Counted from the first letter of the stretch, positions 1-9,232 are shown. The stretch: DNA of 64,000 nt from Bdellovibrionales bacterium (GCA_018266295.1 JAFEAQ010000006.1:124001-188000), one strand, 5' to 3'. The notes: generated from the letters alone by a model not told the origin. Translations and numbers: made by a program.

Positions 1-1
1 G

Positions 2-1264
2 ATGAAAACCGTGGGAACGCAAATTGAAATGCAAATTGAACATAAAGCCAAAGGTGTTAGTCCCACAGTAAAATTTGAAAACAAAGAACAAGCTCTCGCA
101 GGCCGCATCGCTGTGGAGGCTGAAAAGCCCGTCAGCTTCTTTGCACAGCTGAAATCTGGCGCCCTCGTAGAATTCACAAGCACGGTTCCGGCTTTGAAAG
201 TCTACGACATGAGTACCGAGCAGATCGTCGGCGAAAATCCGGCTCCTGTCTTTATTAAATCCGAAGCCCTTCAAAGCAAAGATCCACTTGATCCGAAAAA
301 CAAGCTTTGGAAAGCTTCAAGCAAATCCGTCGACAAAAGCATTTTCTTGCCGGGAGTGGCCGGTGGATTTTTCCAGTACGATATTGCCATTGAGCACCTG
401 CCAGCGGAAAACCTCCGCCCTTATGCCGACGAACGAAACCTGAATGTCACCTACTCTAGCGAAGACAACCTCAAGATCACTCGCAACGGCAAAAAAGAGC
501 CGGAGACGTGGACGACACTCAATCCACAAAAAGAAAAATGGAACCGCAGTTATCTTGCGACAAAGGATGAAAAATACGAATACAAGTCCTATTTGGATAT
601 CTATCGCGGTTACGCCGGCGAAGCGAGCTTACGTCTGACAGGCCTCGCTGCGAGTGGCGGAAAAACAGCGGGCATGGCCGAAGTACATTTGGGATATTGG
701 TTCAACTCGATTGCAGGCTGGGACAATTATTACCTGTCACGCCAGCGCTGGGGCCTCAGTGCGAAGTACGTGAGTTTGCTGTCAACCATCCCCGCCACGG
801 CTGACGACGGCACTGTCGAAGACGTAAAAATCCAATCCACCATCGTCGACCTCAAGTACCGTTTTACTCCAGGCCTCTGGGAAAGAGACGAAAGCTGGGG
901 AGCTCTCATTTCTTATGAAAACCTGTCTTATGGCGACTACAAAGTTCCAAAACTCGGTTACGGAATTTTCTGGGCCCGCTCGATGCCAAAATTTTTCGAC
1001 GACATCTTTAACACTCTCAAGATCTTCCGTTATCCAAAATGGGTTGATCTCGACATCGTCAAGTACAGTACATCGGTGGATTCCAACTACAAACTCGGCG
1101 ATGACTACGCCATTAACTTCCACGGCAAAATTCTATGGACTCCGCGGTTCTACGGCGAAGCCGGCTTCGGCATAAAGAAGTACTACTTCCTTCAACAAAC
1201 TACTGAACAGGGCGCCACCCTTAACACCTTCTACGGGACCTTGGGTCTCGGCGTAAATTTCTAG
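2..1264 (+). CDS. Outer-membrane barrel family protein, 3' part (family copy A)
   Basis: The frame is open from the window edge, so the ATG at base 2 is probably an internal methionine and the gene starts upstream. The 420 visible residues align by eye with the C-terminal part of the protein at 37054-39369: both have LPG-x-x-GG-F, LxLxGL, RQRWG(L/I)SAKY, LKYRF(T/S)PG, RSMPK(F/V)FDD, a tail with FHGK(I/V)LWT, and the end ATLNTFYGT-x-G-x-G-x-x-F. The last third alternates polar and hydrophobic residues and ends in Phe, as expected of a BamA-assembled outer-membrane beta-barrel. A third member lies at 11942-13717. By comparison about 300 N-terminal residues with the signal peptide are missing from the window. 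Function is unknown. A short inverted repeat starts on the last base of the stop codon. Confidence 0.8.
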   Translation: MKTVGTQIEMQIEHKAKGVSPTVKFENKEQALAGRIAVEAEKPVSFFAQLKSGALVEFTSTVPALKVYDMSTEQIVGENPAPVFIKSEALQSKDPLDPKNKLWKASSKSVDKSIFLPGVAGGFFQYDIAIEHLPAENLRPYADERNLNVTYSSEDNLKITRNGKKEPETWTTLNPQKEKWNRSYLATKDEKYEYKSYLDIYRGYAGEASLRLTGLAASGGKTAGMAEVHLGYWFNSIAGWDNYYLSRQRWGLSAKYVSLLSTIPATADDGTVEDVKIQSTIVDLKYRFTPGLWERDESWGALISYENLSYGDYKVPKLGYGIFWARSMPKFFDDIFNTLKIFRYPKWVDLDIVKYSTSVDSNYKLGDDYAINFHGKILWTPRFYGEAGFGIKKYYFLQQTTEQGATLNTFYGTLGLGVNF

Positions 1265-1278
1265 TCTCAAAATGAGAC
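1264..1278. repeat. Inverted repeat GTCTCA-AAA-TGAGAC
   Basis: Perfect 6-bp arms around AAA, directly after the stop codon of the preceding gene. The stretch TCTCAAAATGAGAC followed by A/G and GATGC recurs at 16206-16225 with one mismatch in 20 bases. It may be a dispersed intergenic element, a protein site or a weak hairpin. There is no T-run for a classic terminator. Confidence 0.6.
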
Positions 1279-1429
1279 AGATGCTCTGACTGTCCCGTTC
1301 CCTAAGAACTGTACAGCCCAAAACGTCACCCTGCCTTTCTAGCGAGCATAAAGGCCTCGTCCTGACGCACACTTAGGCGCCGCCGGCATAGCACGGTCTT
1401 TGAACATTAGAGGTTCAGAGAAGGATGCT

Positions 1430-2548
1430 ATGAAAAAGCTGAAGCTGACTCCATTGCGCTTTGTTTTGTTATTAGGTGTGTTCCACCTGATCGGCGCCTC
1501 TCTGTCTTTTGCCGCAAGTCCGCTGGAAGCTTCTTGGCGCATGGCCCTTTCGGGCGTCGATGCGCAGGATTCGCAGTCCTCCAGCAAATACGTAGGCGTG
1601 GGCCTTGAGGCTCGCTCAAAATACCACCTGCTTCCCGACCTCTACTTCGCTTTAGATCCATTGATTCGTTTTGAAAACGGCAGCTATCAAACCATCGACG
1701 GCACTCGCAAAAATGAAAGCGGTCTTTACTTGAAAGAGGCCGCTGCCCACTGGCAGTTCCTGCAGGGTTCAGATCTTTCTGCGGGCGCACTGAATCAGAC
1801 AAAAGTTCACTCAGAACTTCTTGTCGGCGATCAGGCCTTTCCGGCGGTTCGCGCCGATGTGCAGGTCTTTAAAATCGGCAATTTCCAGACGCTCGTCACA
1901 GCAGAACAAGCCATTCCAACCTCCAGCTCGCTGAGTACGAACACCACCGGTGTTGAGTCCACGCCGCGTTTTTTAAGTGCTTCACTGGCGCTGAACTACG
2001 AAGCTTCGCTGGGCCACTGGCGCACGCGTCTCGGTACTTTTAGCTATGATAATTTGCCATCAACGGTTGCAACAGAGAGCGGCTTCCGCGGCAACACGGT
2101 GATTTCTTTGACCGAGGCTGAATCTAAGTTCGTCTATGAATATCAAGGCGTGGAAGCCCTGACCTCTTTGCGCACACCTGTGATGCGCGGCTGGGATGTG
2201 CTGGCTGATGCGTCTTATTTGCAAAATAACAAAGCCCGTGCGGAATTAAGTCGTGCCTATGCAGCGTCCATCGGGTCTGAGTTCTACTTCATCGGCCGTA
2301 AGAGCCTTGAGATGAAACTGACGAGCTTCCGTATTGAACCGGATGCCGCCGTCGCGTTTTTTAACAGCAATAAGTTCTATAATACCAACCGCGTTGGTTA
2401 TAGCTATGAATCCTTCATGAACTTTAAACGTTATAATTTCAGACTCGGCGCCCGTTACACGGAAGCCGAAGTGATTTTCTTGAATCCGACTCAAAGCCGC
2501 GAAAAAAGCCTGATGCTCATCCTGGAGACCGCTTATGCAAACATCTAA
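1430..2548 (+). CDS. Exported outer-membrane beta-barrel protein, partner of the next lipoprotein
   Basis: The start is set at the ATG at 1430 (MKKLKLTPLRF), which has AAGGA five bases upstream. The longer TTG start at 1400 would spoil the signal peptide. Residues 1-29 form a signal peptide ending SFAAS. The rest (about 345 residues) is made of short alternating strands with turns rich in Asn, Gly and Ser, and has no cytoplasmic-type domain, so an outer-membrane barrel is likely. The 3' end overlaps the start of the following large lipoprotein gene by 14 bp, which points to translational coupling and a shared task. The same arrangement recurs at 27239-31766. The family was not recognised; substrate and function are unknown. 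Confidence 0.75.
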   Translation: MKKLKLTPLRFVLLLGVFHLIGASLSFAASPLEASWRMALSGVDAQDSQSSSKYVGVGLEARSKYHLLPDLYFALDPLIRFENGSYQTIDGTRKNESGLYLKEAAAHWQFLQGSDLSAGALNQTKVHSELLVGDQAFPAVRADVQVFKIGNFQTLVTAEQAIPTSSSLSTNTTGVESTPRFLSASLALNYEASLGHWRTRLGTFSYDNLPSTVATESGFRGNTVISLTEAESKFVYEYQGVEALTSLRTPVMRGWDVLADASYLQNNKARAELSRAYAASIGSEFYFIGRKSLEMKLTSFRIEPDAAVAFFNSNKFYNTNRVGYSYESFMNFKRYNFRLGARYTEAEVIFLNPTQSREKSLMLILETAYANI

Positions 2549-5500
2549 GCTGTTGTTGAAATCACTTTTGAGCTTAAGCCTGCTAACTCTGGCTGCCTGT
2601 AATATTCCGGCGCCTCAGTCACGCACGGATTCTGAAGAAACCAACAAACAAGGTGTCGCAACTTTCTTTATTTCGGAAGTCAAAGGTGACGCCTTGAAGG
2701 CCACCGTGGACAAAGGCTCGGCCCTCCCACAGAGCAAGACATTTAACTTTACTGTGTGTTTGAAAGACCGTGCTCAATCGAAGGCTTTGATCGGCCACCC
2801 GTTCCGCGTTGAAGAGATCAACAAAGAGCTTAAAACGGATGAAAAAGGCTGCTTGAACTGGAGCGAGGAAGTTCCATTTAACTTCTCTTCAACTCCGAGA
2901 TATCTCGAGTGGAGCCGCAAAATCACAGCCACCGGCCTGCACAGAGGCACGCGCACGGCGGAGTTTGCCATTAATCCTTGGAATGAAAATGACAACTCAG
3001 CCGCGGTCGTAAATATCGAAGAACACCGCCCGGCAACTCTTGTAAGCGATAAAGAAGACGTTAAAGCCGCTCTCCAAGGCGCTGATCTGATAGACAATAA
3101 AGACCCGTCAGCTGCTCGCGGCGAAAAAGAAAACCCCGCTGCCAAAAACAACCTTTGGGTGAACGATATCCGTATGCAAAGCACAGAGCAAAAGTTCACA
3201 CCTGAGTCTGTGAATTTGAACTTTGATCTGGCGATCACCCCCCAGCTGATGGTGTCTACTCTCAGTGGTGAAAAGACTTTACGCGATTTCAACCAAGGAA
3301 CTTTCAAAGCCAAAGTCTATCTTTTGCACTCTTTGACTGAAAACAACAAAGAAGTCCGTGTTGCCATCGGCGAATCTGAAGTTCAAACCGCGGCGATTCG
3401 CGGTAAAAGCCTGTTCATTAAAGTCCCGATGAGCCTGCCGGTTATTCCAACTCGCGGCCAATTGATTTTGGCCTTGGATCTAACATCTGTTGATGATCCT
3501 GCCAACATCGGAAACTTCCAAGGCGTGTACAGCATCGGCGAATATGATCAACTCAAAGGCTCTGGCATGCTGAAGCTGATGGCGGTGGTCACCGACACTA
3601 AAAACTTCCAGATCGCCAACTTCGTGAATGCGAAACTTTCTGAGCGCCTCGCTCAGCATCCGGATGCGTATATCAAGCCACGCATTGAGATCATGCCGCT
3701 AGAGTTCAAATACGTTCGCGTCGGTAAAGAGACGACGTCTGAGCGTGAAATTGTCTATAACGTCAAGGCCTGCCTCCGCAACGGTCTTGAGCAAAAAACC
3801 ACCCGTGGTTTTACATTCAACGTGACGGGCTTCCGCCAAAGCGAAGGCGACGCTGCAAAGAGTGTCAAAATCACGACGGACAATTCTTCGTGCATTAACT
3901 GGGACGACACTCTGACGTTCAAATACTACGAGTGCCAGAAATTCATGAAGGGCTTCATCGAAATCGAAAACAAAGAACTTGCTCTGAAACAACGTATTGA
4001 TATCGCCATCAACCCGTGGGAATCCTGGGGCACATTCGCCCGCGACCTTCGCTATGTGGACGCGCAAGAACAGCTCCTGACAGATTGCAAGAAGGAAAAT
4101 GTCCTTCCATCAACATTAACCCTGCGCTCTTTCAACTTTACGACGCAGTCTTTGAACTATGAAATCGATCATCAGCTCAACATGATCGCGAAAAAGAAAG
4201 TGCGCTTTAAAGTCGACGCCGTTGTCAGCATCTTTAGCGATATGGCAAAAGGCCGCATGGAAAATGCGCAGAAGCTTCGTCCAGGAGTTTATCTCTTAAA
4301 AGGCGCCTTGATTAAAAACCGCGACTACTACAACCAGAAATCCTACGTTGCTTCTTTCGAGAAGCTCGTGACTTCCATTGACGGTGATATCAAAACAGAT
4401 ATCGAGTTTAAAACGGCTGACCTCAAAGCCCTTGGCAACCGCAATACTCTTTTACTCGAGTTGGATCCAGTAAAAGAAGACAAAGTGACCGTCGATAAAG
4501 ACGGTAACGTCACCGTGAAAGACAAAGTCAGTTCTTTGGATGACATTATTGATTCAAGCACTGGCCTTTATAATCGCACCTTTGGTGCCGCAACAAATAT
4601 CAACATGGAAAAAGACGCTCAGGACCTGACGTCTTTGAACGCCAGCCTTGTGAACCAATACATGACGATGGCGGATCTGCCAAAGGTAGAATCTGTTCGT
4701 AAGTCCCTCGTGCGAGAATACATCAACTACGGTAAAAAAGTGGAAGCGGAGCGCGTGCAAAATCAGCTCAAGCAGTCTGACATGAATGCATTTGTGAAAG
4801 ACAACGGCCTGAAAGCGGTTCTCGTGAACAATCCAAAATCCTACGAAGACCTGCGCACAATCCTAAGTGGCCGCCCGACTCAAATGGATGACCAAAAAAT
4901 GCAGGCGTCGATGAATCAACTCATCACCACCGGCAAACTCGACCGCGAACTAACAAAAGGCCTTTGCTCTTATTGGTTCCGCAGCTTTATCGCTAAAGAC
5001 CTCTGGGACTTCTATGGCAACCATGCCCTGATCAACTGCGGCACTCGCGCCGGCAAGCCGGAGCTGATCTTTACGGTTGAAAAACGCATTTTCGTAAAAG
5101 AGCTCGGTGGTTATAAGTATAAAAAAGGCTACAACGCCGGTGTGACCATTGGTAACAACATCACTTTAACGAAGTCACAAACACACTCGAACTACAGAAC
5201 GAAGACTTTGACTTTCAATATGGGTTTGTCACAGAAATTCGCTGATATCTTCACCATCGGCATGAGCGGCAGCTATGCGATCTCACAGTCGGATGCGAAC
5301 GCGGAAGCGACAGCAAACAGCACTTCCGTAAATACCAACATCACGCTTTTGCTGAAGCAAAACGTCTTCGAGTTGAACTTTAAACGTTATCAAGAATGCG
5401 CCATCGTCAAAGTGAATCCGAAGCTTTTCATGAAAGACGGTCTCTTTGAATCCGCATTAAGCCCACGTTTAAAGCCTGATCAAAAACTGGAAGTGGCAAC

Positions 5501-5816
5501 TCGTGGTTTGATGATCTGCACGGGCGTCGACAGCACAACGCCAAAAACGCGTGAAGAAAATTATTATATTTTAAATCAAGAAACGACGAGTGCACAGGAC
5601 CAGGATAACGGTGACGATAGAAATCGTAACTTCTTCATCGCCCTTCGCGGCGAAAAAGAATTCCAGCGCTTGATGTATTTTATGAAAGGTGAAATCAAAA
5701 CACCTCAGTCGGCAACCCGCGAAACGGATGATCATAAAACGATCAATGCAAACTTGGATAAGCTGTTTAACTCAGGACACGCCAATATTCCCGGCAGCTA
5801 CAACGACACGCACTAA
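2535..5816 (+). CDS. Very large lipoprotein with an internally duplicated Cys module
   Basis: This 1093-residue protein starts inside the preceding barrel gene. Residues 1-22 form a lipoprotein signal with lipobox LAAC (Cys22), so it is anchored in the inner or outer membrane. Two modules resemble each other. At about 73-149 the order is VCL, GCLNW, INPW; at about 411-495 it is ACL, SCINW, INPW. In each, two Cys flank a beta-rich stretch and the module ends with INPW. Long strands follow both, ending with similar G-x-Y segments, so some 300 residues may be duplicated. The C-terminal 270 residues contain amphipathic strands around GYNAGVTIGNN, reminiscent of a beta-barrel or pore-like sheet. 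No enzymatic motif was recognised. Function is unknown, probably a surface complex with the barrel protein. Confidence 0.8.
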   Translation: MQTSKLLLKSLLSLSLLTLAACNIPAPQSRTDSEETNKQGVATFFISEVKGDALKATVDKGSALPQSKTFNFTVCLKDRAQSKALIGHPFRVEEINKELKTDEKGCLNWSEEVPFNFSSTPRYLEWSRKITATGLHRGTRTAEFAINPWNENDNSAAVVNIEEHRPATLVSDKEDVKAALQGADLIDNKDPSAARGEKENPAAKNNLWVNDIRMQSTEQKFTPESVNLNFDLAITPQLMVSTLSGEKTLRDFNQGTFKAKVYLLHSLTENNKEVRVAIGESEVQTAAIRGKSLFIKVPMSLPVIPTRGQLILALDLTSVDDPANIGNFQGVYSIGEYDQLKGSGMLKLMAVVTDTKNFQIANFVNAKLSERLAQHPDAYIKPRIEIMPLEFKYVRVGKETTSEREIVYNVKACLRNGLEQKTTRGFTFNVTGFRQSEGDAAKSVKITTDNSSCINWDDTLTFKYYECQKFMKGFIEIENKELALKQRIDIAINPWESWGTFARDLRYVDAQEQLLTDCKKENVLPSTLTLRSFNFTTQSLNYEIDHQLNMIAKKKVRFKVDAVVSIFSDMAKGRMENAQKLRPGVYLLKGALIKNRDYYNQKSYVASFEKLVTSIDGDIKTDIEFKTADLKALGNRNTLLLELDPVKEDKVTVDKDGNVTVKDKVSSLDDIIDSSTGLYNRTFGAATNINMEKDAQDLTSLNASLVNQYMTMADLPKVESVRKSLVREYINYGKKVEAERVQNQLKQSDMNAFVKDNGLKAVLVNNPKSYEDLRTILSGRPTQMDDQKMQASMNQLITTGKLDRELTKGLCSYWFRSFIAKDLWDFYGNHALINCGTRAGKPELIFTVEKRIFVKELGGYKYKKGYNAGVTIGNNITLTKSQTHSNYRTKTLTFNMGLSQKFADIFTIGMSGSYAISQSDANAEATANSTSVNTNITLLLKQNVFELNFKRYQECAIVKVNPKLFMKDGLFESALSPRLKPDQKLEVATRGLMICTGVDSTTPKTREENYYILNQETTSAQDQDNGDDRNRNFFIALRGEKEFQRLMYFMKGEIKTPQSATRETDDHKTINANLDKLFNSGHANIPGSYNDTH

Positions 5817-5838
5817 GCATAAAGCTGAGTGCGCTATC

Positions 5839-6576
5839 TCAGTGTCCGTAGCACTTACGTAAAAACTCAAGACTGCGAATCCCAAACCATGAATAGGACT
5901 CTCCGTCGACGATGGCCCCGGCAAGGCCGTCGCTGCGGAGGTCTTCGATCTTTTTATGAAACGGATATGGTTCCGAAGAAAACAACACGAGAGCTTCTTG
6001 GAAATCCTGGATCTCGATGACGGGATATTTTTCTTCTGGGAACTCAACAACCTGCGCGCCCAATTGTGCGAGGACAGAGCCAATATAAGTATCACGGCTA
6101 ATCGCCATCCACGGCTTTTTCCAGATCACATACAAAACGGGGCGCGGCCCGGGGCGCATCGGCGAAATCACCCACTCAATTAAGCCTGGAATATTTTCTT
6201 CGCTCCAGTGCAAAGGGCCTTTGTCGATGATGGCCTGCAACTGCAGCGACCACGTGATGAGCTGCTGATTTTTAAACTCTGTCCCGAGGCGCTGAAGTTC
6301 AAATTGGAGTGTTGCCAAAGAATGAACATTTGTCGCCAGAATTGGGAACGGACTTTCCTCCGCCATCTCGAGAGGATTTTCCTCTTGATCCATCAGAATC
6401 AGATCCGGCTTGAGGTCATGAATCATTTCCCAGTTGGCCTCTTTGGTGCCACCGACAACAGGAATATTTTTTACTTTGTCAGCCGGGTGAATACAGAAAC
6501 GTGTTCTTCCCACCACAGGGATTCCTGCGCGCAATAATGTTTCAGTCCAAGAGGGTACCATCGAGACAATTCGCAT
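5839..6576 (-). CDS. BtuF-like helical-backbone metal/corrinoid-binding protein
   Basis: The N-terminus MRIVSMVPSWTETL, followed by VVGRTRFCIHP, VPVVGGTK-type residues and DLKPDLILMD, is typical of the periplasmic-binding fold that carries cobalamin or chelated iron (PF01497 family, BtuF/FepB type). The 245-residue length fits the family. There is no signal peptide or lipobox, so it appears cytoplasmic. Such leaderless versions are known and are usually annotated only as cobalamin-binding proteins. No ABC permease or ATPase gene is adjacent, so a transport role is not supported here. It converges with the lipoprotein gene, with 22 bp between stops, and diverges from the gene at 6689. Ligand is unknown. 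Confidence 0.7.
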   Translation of the reverse strand: MRIVSMVPSWTETLLRAGIPVVGRTRFCIHPADKVKNIPVVGGTKEANWEMIHDLKPDLILMDQEENPLEMAEESPFPILATNVHSLATLQFELQRLGTEFKNQQLITWSLQLQAIIDKGPLHWSEENIPGLIEWVISPMRPGPRPVLYVIWKKPWMAISRDTYIGSVLAQLGAQVVEFPEEKYPVIEIQDFQEALVLFSSEPYPFHKKIEDLRSDGLAGAIVDGESYSWFGIRSLEFLRKCYGH

Positions 6577-6688
6577 CCTTTGATACCACCAATTATTACT
6601 TAATGAGTCAAGATTGCTGTATTGTCACTTGACCCTTTCCGCCCGTCTAAGGGAAAACTGAGGTTTATTTTTGACGGAGAGCACATTC

Positions 6689-7981
6689 ATGAACTCGGCT
6701 GCATTTTTAAAGAAAAAACCTGAACTCAGTCCCTACAAAAAAGGCGATGTCCTCGTCCTTTTCGGTGAACTTTTTCAGCGTGGTTATGCCAACGGTCTCG
6801 TTGAAGAAGCAGAAGCCCGTGGTATGACCATTGTCCGCGCCACCGTGGGCCGCCGTGAAGACGGCAAACTTCGCCCTCTGACAGCGGAAGAGTCCGCAAA
6901 TATTCCAAAGCCATTCATCAATGTTCCGCTTGAGGCCGGTTTTGATCTCGAGCCGGATTCCGAGGGCCACGCGCCGATTGATCAACTGAAGGAGATCAAA
7001 CTTTCTGATTGGGAAAGTGCGAAAGTAAACTTTGCTTCACTGGAAGACAGTCGCCAAAAAGCAATCGCTCGTTTTCGTAAAAACGTCGAAACATTCATGC
7101 ATGAGCTCGAAGCCCACATCCCTGCTGGAGCGAATGTTCTCTTTGCTCACTTGATGGCTGGTGGCGTTCCGCGCACTAAAATCGTGATGCCTTTGATGAA
7201 CCGTACTTGCAAAGGCACCGGCGACCGTTATTTGGCATCTGAGACTTTGTGGAGCTCCGACATCGGCAAATTCTGCGCAATGAATTTCCGCGAAGTCACA
7301 GCAGAAACTTTGCGTCACTTGCTTGAACTTTCAGCACCTCTTCGCCAAAAAGTCGAAGGCAAAGGTGGCCGCGTGGCCTACACGGCCTACGGTTATCATG
7401 GCACTGAAATCATGATCGACGGCGAATACCGCTGGCAAACCTACACCCCTTACATTCAAGGCTGGGCGAAATTGGATCTTGAAAAGATCGCAACCGATGC
7501 TCACGCAAAAGGCATCAATGTCTGCGTTTACAACTGCCCAGAGATCCTCACGAACTCAAGTTCGATCTTCCAAGGAGTTGAAGTATCACTTTACCCTCTG
7601 ACGGAAGCTATTGAAAAAGAGTGTAAAAACAATGCCGCTGGACAAAAAATCATCGCCGACTGCAAAGCTCTTTTGAAAGATGGCTCGAGCCTCGATGACA
7701 TCATCCATATCGCCGACACTTACTTCAATCGCCCTGAAATCAAAGAGCATTGTGTCTTTGCGAAATGGCCTCAACACAGCAGCAAGCAACAGCTTGAGAT
7801 TATGTTGAAAGCTTCGGATGACCTCATCGCCCTCCACAAGGACGAAAAAAAGCTCATCACTTTTGAACTCAGCGAAGTTGTATTTAAATCCTGCGGCTAT
7901 GTTATGTTACATGATTCGTGGAAACCTCAGGTCCCTGTGGCTTGGATCGGCCACGATCTTGTGGCACGCTGTATTCACTGA
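6689..7981 (+). CDS. Possible FabMG-family enoyl-ACP reductase-like protein
   Basis: The start is the ATG at 6689 (MNSAAFLKKK), which has GGAGA eight bases upstream. A TTG at 6671 is open but is less likely. The 430-residue soluble protein begins with a strand-loop-helix (GDVLVLFGELFQRGYANG) that looks like a Rossmann nucleotide-binding turn. A central region holds FAHLMAGGVPRTKIVMPLMNR and GRVAYTAYGYHG. I associate this sequence type, from memory, with proteins annotated as enoyl-ACP reductase FabMG family in Bdellovibrio relatives, which would put it in fatty-acid synthesis and triclosan tolerance. This is a weak recognition. Its stop codon overlaps the start of the next gene by one base (TGATG), so the two are translated together. 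Confidence 0.45.
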   Translation: MNSAAFLKKKPELSPYKKGDVLVLFGELFQRGYANGLVEEAEARGMTIVRATVGRREDGKLRPLTAEESANIPKPFINVPLEAGFDLEPDSEGHAPIDQLKEIKLSDWESAKVNFASLEDSRQKAIARFRKNVETFMHELEAHIPAGANVLFAHLMAGGVPRTKIVMPLMNRTCKGTGDRYLASETLWSSDIGKFCAMNFREVTAETLRHLLELSAPLRQKVEGKGGRVAYTAYGYHGTEIMIDGEYRWQTYTPYIQGWAKLDLEKIATDAHAKGINVCVYNCPEILTNSSSIFQGVEVSLYPLTEAIEKECKNNAAGQKIIADCKALLKDGSSLDDIIHIADTYFNRPEIKEHCVFAKWPQHSSKQQLEIMLKASDDLIALHKDEKKLITFELSEVVFKSCGYVMLHDSWKPQVPVAWIGHDLVARCIH

Positions 7982-8823
7982 TGGGATTAACGAACGGTGC
8001 GGACTACAGCTACGACGGAATTCACCTGAGGGGAGTTTCCCTCTCGGGCATCCGCACTGCCATTTCAATGCCTGAGCTCTCACTTTCTTTCGATGTGGCT
8101 CAGGGCTATCCCTATCTTTTAAACCTCAAGCAATACTTTATAAGTCACGGCCATCTAGATCATGCGGCTGGGATTCCTTACATCATCTCGCAGAAAGCGA
8201 TGAACCGCCAGGATGCGCCGAAGTTTTACATGCCACCAAGCCTGGTGGAGCCCATGGATCGCATCATGAAGACCTGGCAAGAGATCGAAAAGCATGAGTA
8301 CAAGTACGAGTTCCACCCTGTCGAGACCGATTCCGAAATTCCGGTGAAGGGGCCATTCTTTGTGAAAGCCTTCCCGACCCTGCACCGGGTGGAGTCCTTT
8401 GGCTATACACTGTTTGAGACCACCAAGAAGCTTGCAAAAAAGTATCACGGCCTCGACCAGCAGGAACTCGTGAAACTCAAGCACGAAGGCCACATTCTGA
8501 ATGAAACGATCCACACACCCATCGTGAGCTTTACCGGCGACACGCAGATTGAGTTTCTAGAAAGCCGCCCCTGGGTCCGAGAATCGCGGATCTTGATGAT
8601 GGAGGCCACTTACCTCGATGACCGCAAACCCATCGAGCAGGCTCGCCAATGGGGACACACACACCTCGACGAGATCCTGCCTCACTTGGACGAAATTAAG
8701 AGTGAAAAGATTGTTCTAATTCACACCTCGAGCCGCTATACGTGGGACGAAGCGCTGAAAATTCTGCGCGAGAAAGTACCGGCGCGGCATCGCGACCGGG
8801 TGGAGTTGTTTCCGGGACGGTAA
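7981..8823 (+). CDS. Metallo-beta-lactamase-fold hydrolase, RNase Z-like
   Basis: The ATG at 7981 shares its A with the stop of the upstream gene, so coupling decides this start. The 280-residue protein has the zinc motif HGHLDH at residues 56-61 after a short N-terminal sheet. It also has SFTGDTQIEF (metal-bridging Asp region), MMEATYLDD, and a late His motif, GHTHLDEIL, followed by IHTSSRYT. This order matches tRNase Z/ElaC-like members of the MBL superfamily rather than beta-lactamases. The flexible arm of true RNase Z is not obvious, so the substrate could be tRNA, cyclic nucleotide or a small ester. Being fused by overlap to the FabMG-like gene suggests a metabolic partner role, but this is inference. 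Confidence 0.75.
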   Translation: MGLTNGADYSYDGIHLRGVSLSGIRTAISMPELSLSFDVAQGYPYLLNLKQYFISHGHLDHAAGIPYIISQKAMNRQDAPKFYMPPSLVEPMDRIMKTWQEIEKHEYKYEFHPVETDSEIPVKGPFFVKAFPTLHRVESFGYTLFETTKKLAKKYHGLDQQELVKLKHEGHILNETIHTPIVSFTGDTQIEFLESRPWVRESRILMMEATYLDDRKPIEQARQWGHTHLDEILPHLDEIKSEKIVLIHTSSRYTWDEALKILREKVPARHRDRVELFPGR

Positions 8824-8874
8824 GCTGCTCGGGATTTTGGTGGTGGCTCCGCACTTCTTTCTGCATCCTGATAA

Positions 8875-8892
8875 TCGGGGCGCCTGCCCCGA
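8875..8892. terminator. GC-rich hairpin after the MBL gene
   Basis: TCGGGGC pairs with GCCCCGA across a four-base loop, about 50 bp after the stop at 8823. It lacks a clear T-run, so termination by this stem is possible but not certain. Confidence 0.35.
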
Positions 8893-9013
8893 CTCGAAGA
8901 GCAGCGAAGCTCACCCCGCTTCCTGCCGGCCGTCCGGGCCGTCAGGTTTCTGTACCTTGGGACACTCTTCGATCTTGTTTTGTACTTTGATACGAAGATC
9001 GTTCCCTGCGAAT

Positions 9014-9046
9014 CGTCTATTATACGACCGGGTCGTCTTATAGACG
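9014..9046. repeat. 33-bp palindrome with GACGACC core
   Basis: Fourteen of 16 base pairs match around the centre at 9030. The arms read CGTCTAT near the ends and ACGACC near the centre. The GACGACC core (as ACGACC/GGTCGT) is shared with the palindromes at 9088-9136 and 9233-9257. Confidence 0.6.
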
Positions 9047-9087
9047 AGTTGTTCTTAGGGGTTCTCGTTAGACTTAAAGAGCGTTTC

Positions 9088-9136
9088 AGTGAAATGGTAT
9101 AATAGACGACCTAATCGTATAATATACCATTTCACT
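9088..9136. repeat. 49-bp palindrome with 14-bp perfect outer arms
   Basis: AGTGAAATGGTATA on the left pairs exactly with its complement on the right, centre at 9112. Most inner positions also match, including GACGA against TCGTA. An mRNA or single strand here could form a long stem. Only one copy of the outer arm was seen in the window. Confidence 0.65.
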
Positions 9137-9232
9137 TAAGCCCCTCTTCTGCGAAGAGCGGATCGCGCTTTATTGCGGAAGACTCCCTCCAATCAAAACT
9201 TCGAATTAAGTACTTGTATTTGGAGTTCATTC

